Shown one piece after another: positions 24,701-38,600 of a DNA stretch of 64,000 bases. The stretch spans positions 1,364,001 to 1,428,000 of the forward strand of contig JAPEHQ010000002.1 in the NCBI GenBank assembly GCA_027405735.1, read 5' to 3'. Below the pieces are notes generated by a model that was not told where the DNA came from, made no database searches, and was given only the letters and a program-made list of their open reading frames with translations. Position numbers and translations under genes: made by a program. Positions within the stretch are counted from its first letter, which is position 1, and each line of letters starts with the position of its first letter. The DNA is from Mucor racemosus (Eukaryota > Mucoromycota > Mucoromycetes > Mucorales > Mucoraceae).

Positions 24701-25391
24701 TGGCATAATCGTATATACCTAGAAAACTCCATGCTGTCGCTAGGAGGCCACCCATTATGCCTAAACATACTGCCTAAAGTAGGTTTTTAATTAGATCAAC
24801 ACGCGATATATCAAACTTTTCAGTAATACCTCAGTTTGGATACCTATTAAGGACCTAGATTAATAACCCAATACAAGATAATTACAACCCGTATAAAGCA
24901 ACATTACCGATTGTCCTCACTGGAAAGAAGAAGATAGTAACAATAGCCACTAGTAAAACAGAACTTCCTATTGCTTCACGAATATGAAATGAGAAAATAA
25001 ATACTACAGATATTAAAAGAGCAGTGGCTGCTTTGAAAGTTTTTCTGAATTGAGCAAACAGAGGTAAAGATGATCTGAGTCGTGTAAATAAACTAGGTTT
25101 AGGATCTTCTGATATCACAGGAGCTTGTGAAGAATTGGGTATTGCGTGCGATGAAGATGATTCAGGCGAAATGTCATTTTGGTTATGTGCTTCTTGGCTA
25201 GGATCCGATTTGTGGAAAGATTGTCTTTGTACAAGTGATGGCGATTTTAAATTGATGGCAGCGTCTTCTTGACTATGTATAGTTGATTGTGCAAATGAAT
25301 TATCTGTTTCATGTGTGTACCAAGAAGATCTGTTGGGATCTACTCTGGGATGGTGAGAAGAAAAATTTTCCATTTCTGTCTCTTGATTCAT
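21718..25391 (-). CDS. Bre4-like / aromatic-acid-exporter-family (FUSC-type) multipass membrane protein
   Basis: A large membrane protein related to fungal Bre4 (brefeldin A sensitivity) and the ArAE_2/FUSC families; transport of an organic anion is inferred, not shown. Eleven exons give 1,036 residues: 25391-24908, 24843-24830, 24773-24719, 24657-24523, 24474-24425, 24372-24322, 24272-22942, 22875-22611, 22551-22195, 22137-22060, 22008-21718. Residues 1-105 are Ser/His-rich and disordered. A first cluster of about six membrane segments follows (about 118-300), then a long hydrophilic region with acidic stretches. A second membrane cluster begins near WRGQWAMITLVLWMFPMTG and includes DRIVGSVVGAVLGIVVWE, the typical FUSC_2 segment; a cytosolic DUF2421-type C-terminus follows. 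Exon 2 is only 14 nt but restores the conserved GIQTEA segment. The exon 6 acceptor was chosen because the previous AG reads into a stop. Confidence 0.85.
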
Positions 25392-26634
25392 TTTTTAAAA
25401 GGTTAAAAAAATGGAAAGAGTAAGAGTTAGTCAAGCAGCCATTTAAATATTCTTTTGACGTCAGTAAAGCATTTATCAAAAGCTTTCTTGTCTCGGATTT
25501 CATGCAGGGAAAACGCTATCCCCCCGAGATGTCGAACAATTCGACTGAGAATATTCTAACCAATGATGAATGGATTGAATGTACCAAAATTGGTAGGAAA
25601 ATATGTTTAGCCTTTGTAACCATTGTTGCAATCGTTAATTTCAATTACAAATCCTGCATTATTACTACAGAAATAAGATGAGTTAGTACAGACTAACCAG
25701 ATGCAACCAAGTATACACTCTTATACTTCAAAGTAAAATTGCGTTAAATTACTTGAAATATTACTCCTGCATTCGGTTCATTTGGTCTTTATCGATAATA
25801 GAAGATTTGCATCTTGTTTTCTTTTTGAAATTAAATTAACCAATATTATTCTACTAATTCTTGATCGAAAGTATTTTTGATAAAAACTTTTGATGTAGTA
25901 GAGTATTGGGTGATACGTGCTGCACTAAACTTAATTACTATTGTCGTTATGGAAAACATTCCAGAAATATAATATAATGGAGTATATGGTATATGCAGAG
26001 AGCTTAGAAACGTAGAGCACCAGTATCGACAAGAGTCTTGAAGCTTGACTTTTCAGGAATATAAGAGTACTTTTCGAGCGGTAAAAATTAATATCAGCAC
26101 TTTCCAATTTTCAATAATTTTGTTATTCATGTATCTCTTCTATATATACCTGAATTTTATTTCTTTTTCAATATTTGGGAACTTTTATAAATAAAGTGTA
26201 TTTATTGGCTTAATGTTTATAAAGCACCTACTCAAGTATATAAAGCACAGCGTACGGTGAATACCGAAGAGACTCTGGTAGGCATGAAGGATAACAAATG
26301 TAATTGAGAAGAAAAAATGTACACACCACACCTATTTACAGCTTGAACTACAATTTGCCAACCACACACACCGTATCTGAACACTACCTACGCTACGAAC
26401 AACTTGAAGCTAAATTATCATTAACGAGGTAATTATTATAGCTATTGTCTCCAAATCTTTCCTCGTCGTGGACCTCCTTATTTCCATTTATCGGTATCAA
26501 TTTCACAGAATTAGCTTTGCTTTATTATCAGTATTTAAGACCAAATTTATTTTAAAAGGGATGCGGACGTGTACAACGCCCCATTGGGGATATCTAATCT
26601 ACCAAAGCGATGCCGAACAGGGCATAGGTTGAGT
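25392..26634. other. Gene-free region left of the satellite array
   Basis: It contains the promoter of the Bre4-like gene (near 25392-25600) and then about 1 kb of AT-rich sequence in which I recognise no gene, RNA or element. The last 60 bp before the array are less AT-rich and are not part of the repeat unit. Confidence 0.6.
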
Positions 26635-29600
26635 TTTTTAAGCGGGGGAAAAACAAGTGTTTTACTTTTGAAGCCTTTATACTCGCTGAAAAATCAAGAT
26701 GAATAGAAATAGCTCTTTTGGAAAAATTCTATAGCATCTCAAATATAGCCCTACATTTTTCATTTCCTGATTATCTATTGAAATGGGAGCACGCTCCGAT
26801 TTTGAATATCACCATATAAAATTGTATAATCAGATATGCACAGGTGACTGAGCTTCAATTCAAAAAAGTGTTCAAATGGAAAAAAAATCCAAAAAAAACC
26901 TTGTATGTTTAATTACTCACAAAAATGCATAGTAAGTTGAACTAGCGTATTAAATATCTTGAGTTCAGTTTTTAATTCTGAATCGATCTGTGTAGGTTTT
27001 GAAAATATTTTTCTCATAAAATCTCTAGTAAATTTAATGTCAAATTTTAACGGTTTTTGATCAAAAAGTACCCTTCATTCAAATACAACCCTAAAATATT
27101 TTATTTTTGCATTATGCGCAACAAAATTATCTACAGAACGAGTATTTACACGTAGTTGTAGCCCTATTTTTCGTGGAGATATTAATTTTTTTGAATTTTT
27201 TTTTGTAAAACCGAAAATTTATTCTTGTATATCCTCGTCCAAAATGAATCCTTTTTTTGTATCACCAAAAATCAATCATTCAATCTCAATTTTCTCGACC
27301 AAAAATCAATATTTTTTGACAAGGTAAAATTCGTTGGATAGACGCTAATGAGTACTATCCTGTGGTTTTAGCTTTGCATATCAGTCGTCCCTTCATGGAT
27401 TTCTATATCACAAAAAGAGCTCTCGCAAAATTTATAAAAAAATAAAAAAGTCTTCACAGCAATCTAAAAACTAAATATCCTGGTAGAGAATGAAAAATAA
27501 TCTAGACTTTACTTAATACCCATCATTGCAATACCTTAGTATTTTCTCGATTTATTTTGATTTCAAATGCGCTTTCTCAATTTTAAGCTGGCCATTTCTG
27601 CATCATTCAAATTTATGAAACAATCACTATAGTAACCATCCTTGCTTCATTTAATAAATTTTGTAGCCGGGACAATGTTGAATGGATGGATATTGTTTTT
27701 GAAAACAGGTTTCTGCTAAAATTGATTACCAGTACAAATATTCACGCTTTTTGGCTGGTTTTTTCCCTCTAAAAATGTTGAAAATAGACTTGACGTTTAG
27801 AATTATATATCAAAATGTGTGGAATAAATTGTTCAACAACTTTTATCATGTGTTCAAGTAAGACTTTATAATGAAATTTAAGGGTTGCCATAGGCGTATA
27901 TACTAGAATCCAGCAAAGTTTATACCACAAAAATCTCGGCGAAATTGATAGATACAATAAAATAAATTGCAGATTCGTTTTTAGCAGCCAATTTTACCCC
28001 AGAAAAGTTGGTTACCTGATTCCTACCGATACTTTTGTAAAAAAATGTGAAAATTCTCCAAATTGTTAAAACTACAAAACAGAAAAACAAAACAAAACAG
28101 GATTTACAATTATGAGGTTTGGGGGTCCAAAAAAAAACCATCCCTGAAACTTTAATATATAATAAAACATTGAAAAACAAGAAGATTTAGCTTAGAAACT
28201 ATTATTTGCAAGCTTATAAAATCTCGAGATATTTGACATCTTAGATTGAGATTTTAAGCGGGGGAAAAACAAGTGTTTTACTTTTGAAGCCTTTATACTC
28301 GCTGAAAAATCAAGATGAATAGAAATAGCTCTTTTGGAAAAATTCTATAGCATCTCAAATATAGCCCTACATTTTTCATTTCCTGATTATCTATTGAAAT
28401 GGGAGCACGCTCCGATTTTGAATATCACCATATAAAATTGTATAATCAGATATGCACAGGTGACTGAGCTTCAATTCAAAAAAGTGTTCAAATGGAAAAA
28501 AAATCCAAAAAAAACCTTGTATGTTTAATTACTCACAAAAATGCATAGTAAGTTGAACTAGCGTATTAAATATCTTGAGTTCAGTTTTTAATTCTGAATC
28601 GATCTGTGTAGGTTTTGAAAATATTTTTCTCATAAAATCTCTAGTAAATTTAATGTCAAATTTTAACGGTTTTTGATCAAAAAGTACCCTTCATTCAAAT
28701 ACAACCCTAAAATATTTTATTTTTGCATTATGCGCAACAAAATTATCTACAGAACGAGTATTTACACGTAGTTGTAGCCCTATTTTTCGTGGAGATATTA
28801 ATTTTTTTGAATTTTTTTTTGTAAAACCGAAAATTTATTCTTGTATATCCTCGTCCAAAATGAATCCTTTTTTTGTATCACCAAAAATCAATCATTCAAT
28901 CTCAATTTTCTCGACCAAAAATCAATATTTTTTGACAAGGTAAAATTCGTTGGATAGACGCTAATGAGTACTATCCTGTGGTTTTAGCTTTGCATATCAG
29001 TCGTCCCTTCATGGATTTCTATATCACAAAAAGAGCTCTCGCAAAATTTATAAAAAAAAAAAAGTCTTCACAGCAATCTAAAAACTAAATATCCTGGTAG
29101 AGAATGAAAAATAATCTAGACTTTACTTAATACCCATCATTGCAATACCTTAGTATTTTCTCGATTTATTTTGATTTCAAATGCGCTTTCTCAATTTTAA
29201 GCTGGCCATTTCTGCATCATTCAAATTTATGAAACAATCACTATAGTAACCATCCTTGCTTCATTTAATAAATTTTGTAGCCGGGACAATGTTGAATGGA
29301 TGGATATTGTTTTTGAAAACAGGTTTCTGCTAAAATTGATTACCAGTACAAATATTCACGCTTTTTGGCTGGTTTTTTCCCTCTAAAAATGTTGAAAATA
29401 GACTTGACGTTTAGAATTATATATCAAAATGTGTGGAATAAATTGTTCAACAACTTTTATCATGTGTTCAAGTAAGACTTTATAATGAAATTTAAGGGTT
29501 GCCATAGGCGTATATACTAGAATCCAGCAAAGTTTATACCACAAAAATCTCGGCGAAATTGATAGATACAATAAAATAAATTGCAGATTCGTTTTTAGCA

Positions 29601-32600
29601 GCCAATTTTACCCCAGAAAAGTTGGTTACCTGATTCCTACCGATACTTTTGTAAAAAAATGTGAAAATTCTCCAAATTGTTAAAACTACAAAACAGAAAA
29701 ACAAAACAAAACAGGATTTACAATTATGAGGTTTGGGGGTCCAAAAAAAAACCATCCCTGAAACTTTAATATATAATAAAACATTGAAAAACAAGAAGAT
29801 TTAGCTTAGAAACTATTATTTGCAAGCTTATAAAATCTCGAGATATTTGACATCTTAGATTGAGATTTTAAGCGGGGGAAAAACAAGTGTTTTACTTTTG
29901 AAGCCTTTATACTCGCTGAAAAATCAAGATGAATAGAAATAGCTCTTTTGGAAAAATTCTATAGCATCTCAAATATAGCCCTACATTTTTCATTTCCTGA
30001 TTATCTATTGAAATGGGAGCACGCTCCGATTTTGAATATCACCATATAAAATTGTATAATCAGATATGCACAGGTGACTGAGCTTCAATTCAAAAAAGTG
30101 TTCAAATGGAAAAAAAATCCAAAAAAAACCTTGTATGTTTAATTACTCACAAAAATGCATAGTAAGTTGAACTAGCGTATTAAATATCTTGAGTTCAGTT
30201 TTTAATTCTGAATCGATCTGTGTAGGTTTTGAAAATATTTTTCTCATAAAATCTCTAGTAAATTTAATGTCAAATTTTAACGGTTTTTGATCAAAAAGTA
30301 CCCTTCATTCAAATACAACCCTAAAATATTTTATTTTTGCATTATGCGCAACAAAATTATCTACAGAACGAGTATTTACACGTAGTTGTAGCCCTATTTT
30401 TCGTGGAGATATTAATTTTTTTGAATTTTTTTTTGTAAAACCGAAAATTTATTCTTGTATATCCTCGTCCAAAATGAATCCTTTTTTTGTATCACCAAAA
30501 ATCAATCATTCAATCTCAATTTTCTCGACCAAAAATCAATATTTTTTGACAAGGTAAAATTCGTTGGATAGACGCTAATGAGTACTATCCTGTGGTTTTA
30601 GCTTTGCATATCAGTCGTCCCTTCATGGATTTCTATATCACAAAAAGAGCTCTCGCAAAATTTATAAAAAAATAAAAAAGTCTTCACAGCAATCTAAAAA
30701 CTAAATATCCTGGTAGAGAATGAAAAATAATCTAGACTTTACTTAATACCCATCATTGCAATACCTTAGTATTTTCTCGATTTATTTTGATTTCAAATGC
30801 GCTTTCTCAATTTTAAGCTGGCCATTTCTGCATCATTCAAATTTATGAAACAATCACTATAGTAACCATCCTTGCTTCATTTAATAAATTTTGTAGCCGG
30901 GACAATGTTGAATGGATGGATATTGTTTTTGAAAACAGGTTTCTGCTAAAATTGATTACCAGTACAAATATTCACGCTTTTTGGCTGGTTTTTTCCCTCT
31001 AAAAATGTTGAAAATAGACTTGACGTTTAGAATTATATATCAAAATGTGTGGAATAAATTGTTCAACAACTTTTATCATGTGTTCAAGTAAGACTTTATA
31101 ATGAAATTTAAGGGTTGCCATAGGCGTATATACTAGAATCCAGCAAAGTTTATACCACAAAAATCTCGGCGAAATTGATAGATACAATAAAATAAATTGC
31201 AGATTCGTTTTTAGCAGCCAATTTTACCCCAGAAAAGTTGGTTACCTGATTCCTACCGATACTTTTGTAAAAAAATGTGAAAATTCTCCAAATTGTTAAA
31301 ACTACAAAACAGAAAAACAAAACAAAACAGGATTTACAATTATGAGGTTTGGGGGTCCAAAAAAAAACCATCCCTGAAACTTTAATATATAATAAAACAT
31401 TGAAAAACAAGAAGATTTAGCTTAGAAACTATTATTTGCAAGCTTATAAAATCTCGAGATATTTGACATCTTAGATTGAGATTTTAAGCGGGGGAAAAAC
31501 AAGTGTTTTACTTTTGAAGCCTTTATACTCGCTGAAAAATCAAGATGAATAGAAATAGCTCTTTTGGAAAAATTCTATAGCATCTCAAATATAGCCCTAC
31601 ATTTTTCATTTCCTGATTATCTATTGAAATGGGAGCACGCTCCGATTTTGAATATCACCATATAAAATTGTATAATCAGATATGCACAGGTGACTGAGCT
31701 TCAATTCAAAAAAGTGTTCAAATGGAAAAAAAATCCAAAAAAAACCTTGTATGTTTAATTACTCACAAAAATGCATAGTAAGTTGAACTAGCGTATTAAA
31801 TATCTTGAGTTCAGTTTTTAATTCTGAATCGATCTGTGTAGGTTTTGAAAATATTTTTCTCATAAAATCTCTAGTAAATTTAATGTCAAATTTTAACGGT
31901 TTTTGATCAAAAAGTACCCTTCATTCAAATACAACCCTAAAATATTTTATTTTTGCATTATGCGCAACAAAATTATCTACAGAACGAGTATTTACACGTA
32001 GTTGTAGCCCTATTTTTCGTGGAGATATTAATTTTTTTGAATTTTTTTTTGTAAAACCGAAAATTTATTCTTGTATATCCTCGTCCAAAATGAATCCTTT
32101 TTTTGTATCACCAAAAATCAATCATTCAATCTCAATTTTCTCGACCAAAAATCAATATTTTTTGACAAGGTAAAATTCGTTGGATAGACGCTAATGAGTA
32201 CTATCCTGTGGTTTTAGCTTTGCATATCAGTCGTCCCTTCATGGATTTCTATATCACAAAAAGAGCTCTCGCAAAATTTATAAAAAAATAAAAAAGTCTT
32301 CACAGCAATCTAAAAACTAAATATCCTGGTAGAGAATGAAAAATAATCTAGACTTTACTTAATACCCATCATTGCAATACCTTAGTATTTTCTCGATTTA
32401 TTTTGATTTCAAATGCGCTTTCTCAATTTTAAGCTGGCCATTTCTGCATCATTCAAATTTATGAAACAATCACTATAGTAACCATCCTTGCTTCATTTAA
32501 TAAATTTTGTAGCCGGGACAATGTTGAATGGATGGATATTGTTTTTGAAAACAGGTTTCTGCTAAAATTGATTACCAGTACAAATATTCACGCTTTTTGG

Positions 32601-35600
32601 CTGGTTTTTTCCCTCTAAAAATGTTGAAAATAGACTTGACGTTTAGAATTATATATCAAAATGTGTGGAATAAATTGTTCAACAACTTTTATCATGTGTT
32701 CAAGTAAGACTTTATAATGAAATTTAAGGGTTGCCATAGGCGTATATACTAGAATCCAGCAAAGTTTATACCACAAAAATCTCGGCGAAATTGATAGATA
32801 CAATAAAATAAATTGCAGATTCGTTTTTAGCAGCCAATTTTACCCCAGAAAAGTTGGTTACCTGATTCCTACCGATACTTTTGTAAAAAAATGTGAAAAT
32901 TCTCCAAATTGTTAAAACTACAAAACAGAAAAACAAAACAAAACAGGATTTACAATTATGAGGTTTGGGGGTCCAAAAAAAAACCATCCCTGAAACTTTA
33001 ATATATAATAAAACATTGAAAAACAAGAAGATTTAGCTTAGAAACTATTATTTGCAAGCTTATAAAATCTCGAGATATTTGACATCTTAGATTGAGATTT
33101 TAAGCGGGGGAAAAACAAGTGTTTTACTTTTGAAGCCTTTATACTCGCTGAAAAATCAAGATGAATAGAAATAGCTCTTTTGGAAAAATTCTATAGCATC
33201 TCAAATATAGCCCTACATTTTTCATTTCCTGATTATCTATTGAAATGGGAGCACGCTCCGATTTTGAATATCACCATATAAAATTGTATAATCAGATATG
33301 CACAGGTGACTGAGCTTCAATTCAAAAAAGTGTTCAAATGGAAAAAAAATCCAAAAAAAACCTTGTATGTTTAATTACTCACAAAAATGCATAGTAAGTT
33401 GAACTAGCGTATTAAATATCTTGAGTTCAGTTTTTAATTCTGAATCGATCTGTGTAGGTTTTGAAAATATTTTTCTCATAAAATCTCTAGTAAATTTAAT
33501 GTCAAATTTTAACGGTTTTTGATCAAAAAGTACCCTTCATTCAAATACAACCCTAAAATATTTTATTTTTGCATTATGCGCAACAAAATTATCTACAGAA
33601 CGAGTATTTACACGTAGTTGTAGCCCTATTTTTCGTGGAGATATTAATTTTTTTGAATTTTTTTTTGTAAAACCGAAAATTTATTCTTGTATATCCTCGT
33701 CCAAAATGAATCCTTTTTTTGTATCACCAAAAATCAATCATTCAATCTCAATTTTCTCGACCAAAAATCAATATTTTTTGACAAGGTAAAATTCGTTGGA
33801 TAGACGCTAATGAGTACTATCCTGTGGTTTTAGCTTTGCATATCAGTCGTCCCTTCATGGATTTCTATATCACAAAAAGAGCTCTCGCAAAATTTATAAA
33901 AAAATAAAAAAGTCTTCACAGCAATCTAAAAACTAAATATCCTGGTAGAGAATGAAAAATAATCTAGACTTTACTTAATACCCATCATTGCAATACCTTA
34001 GTATTTTCTCGATTTATTTTGATTTCAAATGCGCTTTCTCAATTTTAAGCTGGCCATTTCTGCATCATTCAAATTTATGAAACAATCACTATAGTAACCA
34101 TCCTTGCTTCATTTAATAAATTTTGTAGCCGGGACAATGTTGAATGGATGGATATTGTTTTTGAAAACAGGTTTCTGCTAAAATTGATTACCAGTACAAA
34201 TATTCACGCTTTTTGGCTGGTTTTTTCCCTCTAAAAATGTTGAAAATAGACTTGACGTTTAGAATTATATATCAAAATGTGTGGAATAAATTGTTCAACA
34301 ACTTTTATCATGTGTTCAAGTAAGACTTTATAATGAAATTTAAGGGTTGCCATAGGCGTATATACTAGAATCCAGCAAAGTTTATACCACAAAAATCTCG
34401 GCGAAATTGATAGATACAATAAAATAAATTGCAGATTCGTTTTTAGCAGCCAATTTTACCCCAGAAAAGTTGGTTACCTGATTCCTACCGATACTTTTGT
34501 AAAAAAATGTGAAAATTCTCCAAATTGTTAAAACTACAAAACAGAAAAACAAAACAAAACAGGATTTACAATTATGAGGTTTGGGGGTCCAAAAAAAAAC
34601 CATCCCTGAAACTTTAATATATAATAAAACATTGAAAAACAAGAAGATTTAGCTTAGAAACTATTATTTGCAAGCTTATAAAATCTCGAGATATTTGACA
34701 TCTTAGATTGAGATTTTAAGCGGGGGAAAAACAAGTGTTTTACTTTTGAAGCCTTTATACTCGCTGAAAAATCAAGATGAATAGAAATAGCTCTTTTGGA
34801 AAAATTCTATAGCATCTCAAATATAGCCCTACATTTTTCATTTCCTGATTATCTATTGAAATGGGAGCACGCTCCGATTTTGAATATCACCATATAAAAT
34901 TGTATAATCAGATATGCACAGGTGACTGAGCTTCAATTCAAAAAAGTGTTCAAATGGAAAAAAAATCCAAAAAAAACCTTGTATGTTTAATTACTCACAA
35001 AAATGCATAGTAAGTTGAACTAGCGTATTAAATATCTTGAGTTCAGTTTTTAATTCTGAATCGATCTGTGTAGGTTTTGAAAATATTTTTCTCATAAAAT
35101 CTCTAGTAAATTTAATGTCAAATTTTAACGGTTTTTGATCAAAAAGTACCCTTCATTCAAATACAACCCTAAAATATTTTATTTTTGCATTATGCGCAAC
35201 AAAATTATCTACAGAACGAGTATTTACACGTAGTTGTAGCCCTATTTTTCGTGGAGATATTAATTTTTTTGAATTTTTTTTTGTAAAACCGAAAATTTAT
35301 TCTTGTATATCCTCGTCCAAAATGAATCCTTTTTTTGTATCACCAAAAATCAATCATTCAATCTCAATTTTCTCGACCAAAAATCAATATTTTTTGACAA
35401 GGTAAAATTCGTTGGATAGACGCTAATGAGTACTATCCTGTGGTTTTAGCTTTGCATATCAGTCGTCCCTTCATGGATTTCTATATCACAAAAAGAGCTC
35501 TCGCAAAATTTATAAAAAAATAAAAAAGTCTTCACAGCAATCTAAAAACTAAATATCCTGGTAGAGAATGAAAAATAATCTAGACTTTACTTAATACCCA

Positions 35601-38600
35601 TCATTGCAATACCTTAGTATTTTCTCGATTTATTTTGATTTCAAATGCGCTTTCTCAATTTTAAGCTGGCCATTTCTGCATCATTCAAATTTATGAAACA
35701 ATCACTATAGTAACCATCCTTGCTTCATTTAATAAATTTTGTAGCCGGGACAATGTTGAATGGATGGATATTGTTTTTGAAAACAGGTTTCTGCTAAAAT
35801 TGATTACCAGTACAAATATTCACGCTTTTTGGCTGGTTTTTTCCCTCTAAAAATGTTGAAAATAGACTTGACGTTTAGAATTATATATCAAAATGTGTGG
35901 AATAAATTGTTCAACAACTTTTATCATGTGTTCAAGTAAGACTTTATAATGAAATTTAAGGGTTGCCATAGGCGTATATACTAGAATCCAGCAAAGTTTA
36001 TACCACAAAAATCTCGGCGAAATTGATAGATACAATAAAATAAATTGCAGATTCGTTTTTAGCAGCCAATTTTACCCCAGAAAAGTTGGTTACCTGATTC
36101 CTACCGATACTTTTGTAAAAAAATGTGAAAATTCTCCAAATTGTTAAAACTACAAAACAGAAAAACAAAACAAAACAGGATTTACAATTATGAGGTTTGG
36201 GGGTCCAAAAAAAAACCATCCCTGAAACTTTAATATATAATAAAACATTGAAAAACAAGAAGATTTAGCTTAGAAACTATTATTTGCAAGCTTATAAAAT
36301 CTCGAGATATTTGACATCTTAGATTGAGATTTTAAGCGGGGGAAAAACAAGTGTTTTACTTTTGAAGCCTTTATACTCGCTGAAAAATCAAGATGAATAG
36401 AAATAGCTCTTTTGGAAAAATTCTATAGCATCTCAAATATAGCCCTACATTTTTCATTTCCTGATTATCTATTGAAATGGGAGCACGCTCCGATTTTGAA
36501 TATCACCATATAAAATTGTATAATCAGATATGCACAGGTGACTGAGCTTCAATTCAAAAAAGTGTTCAAATGGAAAAAAAATCCAAAAAAAACCTTGTAT
36601 GTTTAATTACTCACAAAAATGCATAGTAAGTTGAACTAGCGTATTAAATATCTTGAGTTCAGTTTTTAATTCTGAATCGATCTGTGTAGGTTTTGAAAAT
36701 ATTTTTCTCATAAAATCTCTAGTAAATTTAATGTCAAATTTTAACGGTTTTTGATCAAAAAGTACCCTTCATTCAAATACAACCCTAAAATATTTTATTT
36801 TTGCATTATGCGCAACAAAATTATCTACAGAACGAGTATTTACACGTAGTTGTAGCCCTATTTTTCGTGGAGATATTAATTTTTTTGAATTTTTTTTTGT
36901 AAAACCGAAAATTTATTCTTGTATATCCTCGTCCAAAATGAATCCTTTTTTTGTATCACCAAAAATCAATCATTCAATCTCAATTTTCTCGACCAAAAAT
37001 CAATATTTTTTGACAAGGTAAAATTCGTTGGATAGACGCTAATGAGTACTATCCTGTGGTTTTAGCTTTGCATATCAGTCGTCCCTTCATGGATTTCTAT
37101 ATCACAAAAAGAGCTCTCGCAAAATTTATAAAAAAATAAAAAAGTCTTCACAGCAATCTAAAAACTAAATATCCTGGTAGAGAATGAAAAATAATCTAGA
37201 CTTTACTTAATACCCATCATTGCAATACCTTAGTATTTTCTCGATTTATTTTGATTTCAAATGCGCTTTCTCAATTTTAAGCTGGCCATTTCTGCATCAT
37301 TCAAATTTATGAAACAATCACTATAGTAACCATCCTTGCTTCATTTAATAAATTTTGTAGCCGGGACAATGTTGAATGGATGGATATTGTTTTTGAAAAC
37401 AGGTTTCTGCTAAAATTGATTACCAGTACAAATATTCACGCTTTTTGGCTGGTTTTTTCCCTCTAAAAATGTTGAAAATAGACTTGACGTTTAGAATTAT
37501 ATATCAAAATGTGTGGAATAAATTGTTCAACAACTTTTATCATGTGTTCAAGTAAGACTTTATAATGAAATTTAAGGGTTGCCATAGGCGTATATACTAG
37601 AATCCAGCAAAGTTTATACCACAAAAATCTCGGCGAAATTGATAGATACAATAAAATAAATTGCAGATTCGTTTTTAGCAGCCAATTTTACCCCAGAAAA
37701 GTTGGTTACCTGATTCCTACCGATACTTTTGTAAAAAAATGTGAAAATTCTCCAAATTGTTAAAACTACAAAACAGAAAAACAAAACAAAACAGGATTTA
37801 CAATTATGAGGTTTGGGGGTCCAAAAAAAAACCATCCCTGAAACTTTAATATATAATAAAACATTGAAAAACAAGAAGATTTAGCTTAGAAACTATTATT
37901 TGCAAGCTTATAAAATCTCGAGATATTTGACATCTTAGATTGAGATTTTAAGCGGGGGAAAAACAAGTGTTTTACTTTTGAAGCCTTTATACTCGCTGAA
38001 AAATCAAGATGAATAGAAATAGCTCTTTTGGAAAAATTCTATAGCATCTCAAATATAGCCCTACATTTTTCATTTCCTGATTATCTATTGAAATGGGAGC
38101 ACGCTCCGATTTTGAATATCACCATATAAAATTGTATAATCAGATATGCACAGGTGACTGAGCTTCAATTCAAAAAAGTGTTCAAATGGAAAAAAAATCC
38201 AAAAAAAACCTTGTATGTTTAATTACTCACAAAAATGCATAGTAAGTTGAACTAGCGTATTAAATATCTTGAGTTCAGTTTTTAATTCTGAATCGATCTG
38301 TGTAGGTTTTGAAAATATTTTTCTCATAAAATCTCTAGTAAATTTAATGTCAAATTTTAACGGTTTTTGATCAAAAAGTACCCTTCATTCAAATACAACC
38401 CTAAAATATTTTATTTTTGCATTATGCGCAACAAAATTATCTACAGAACGAGTATTTACACGTAGTTGTAGCCCTATTTTTCGTGGAGATATTAATTTTT
38501 TTGAATTTTTTTTGTAAAACCGAAAATTTATTCTTGTATATCCTCGTCCAAAATGAATCCTTTTTTTGTATCACCAAAAATCAATCATTCAATCTCAATT

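Noticed and set aside
26571..26640. 5S rRNA or tRNA gene just left of the array (less AT-rich stretch)
   Set aside because: I could not find the internal promoter boxes or a cloverleaf or 5S fold; the sequence only stands out by base composition.
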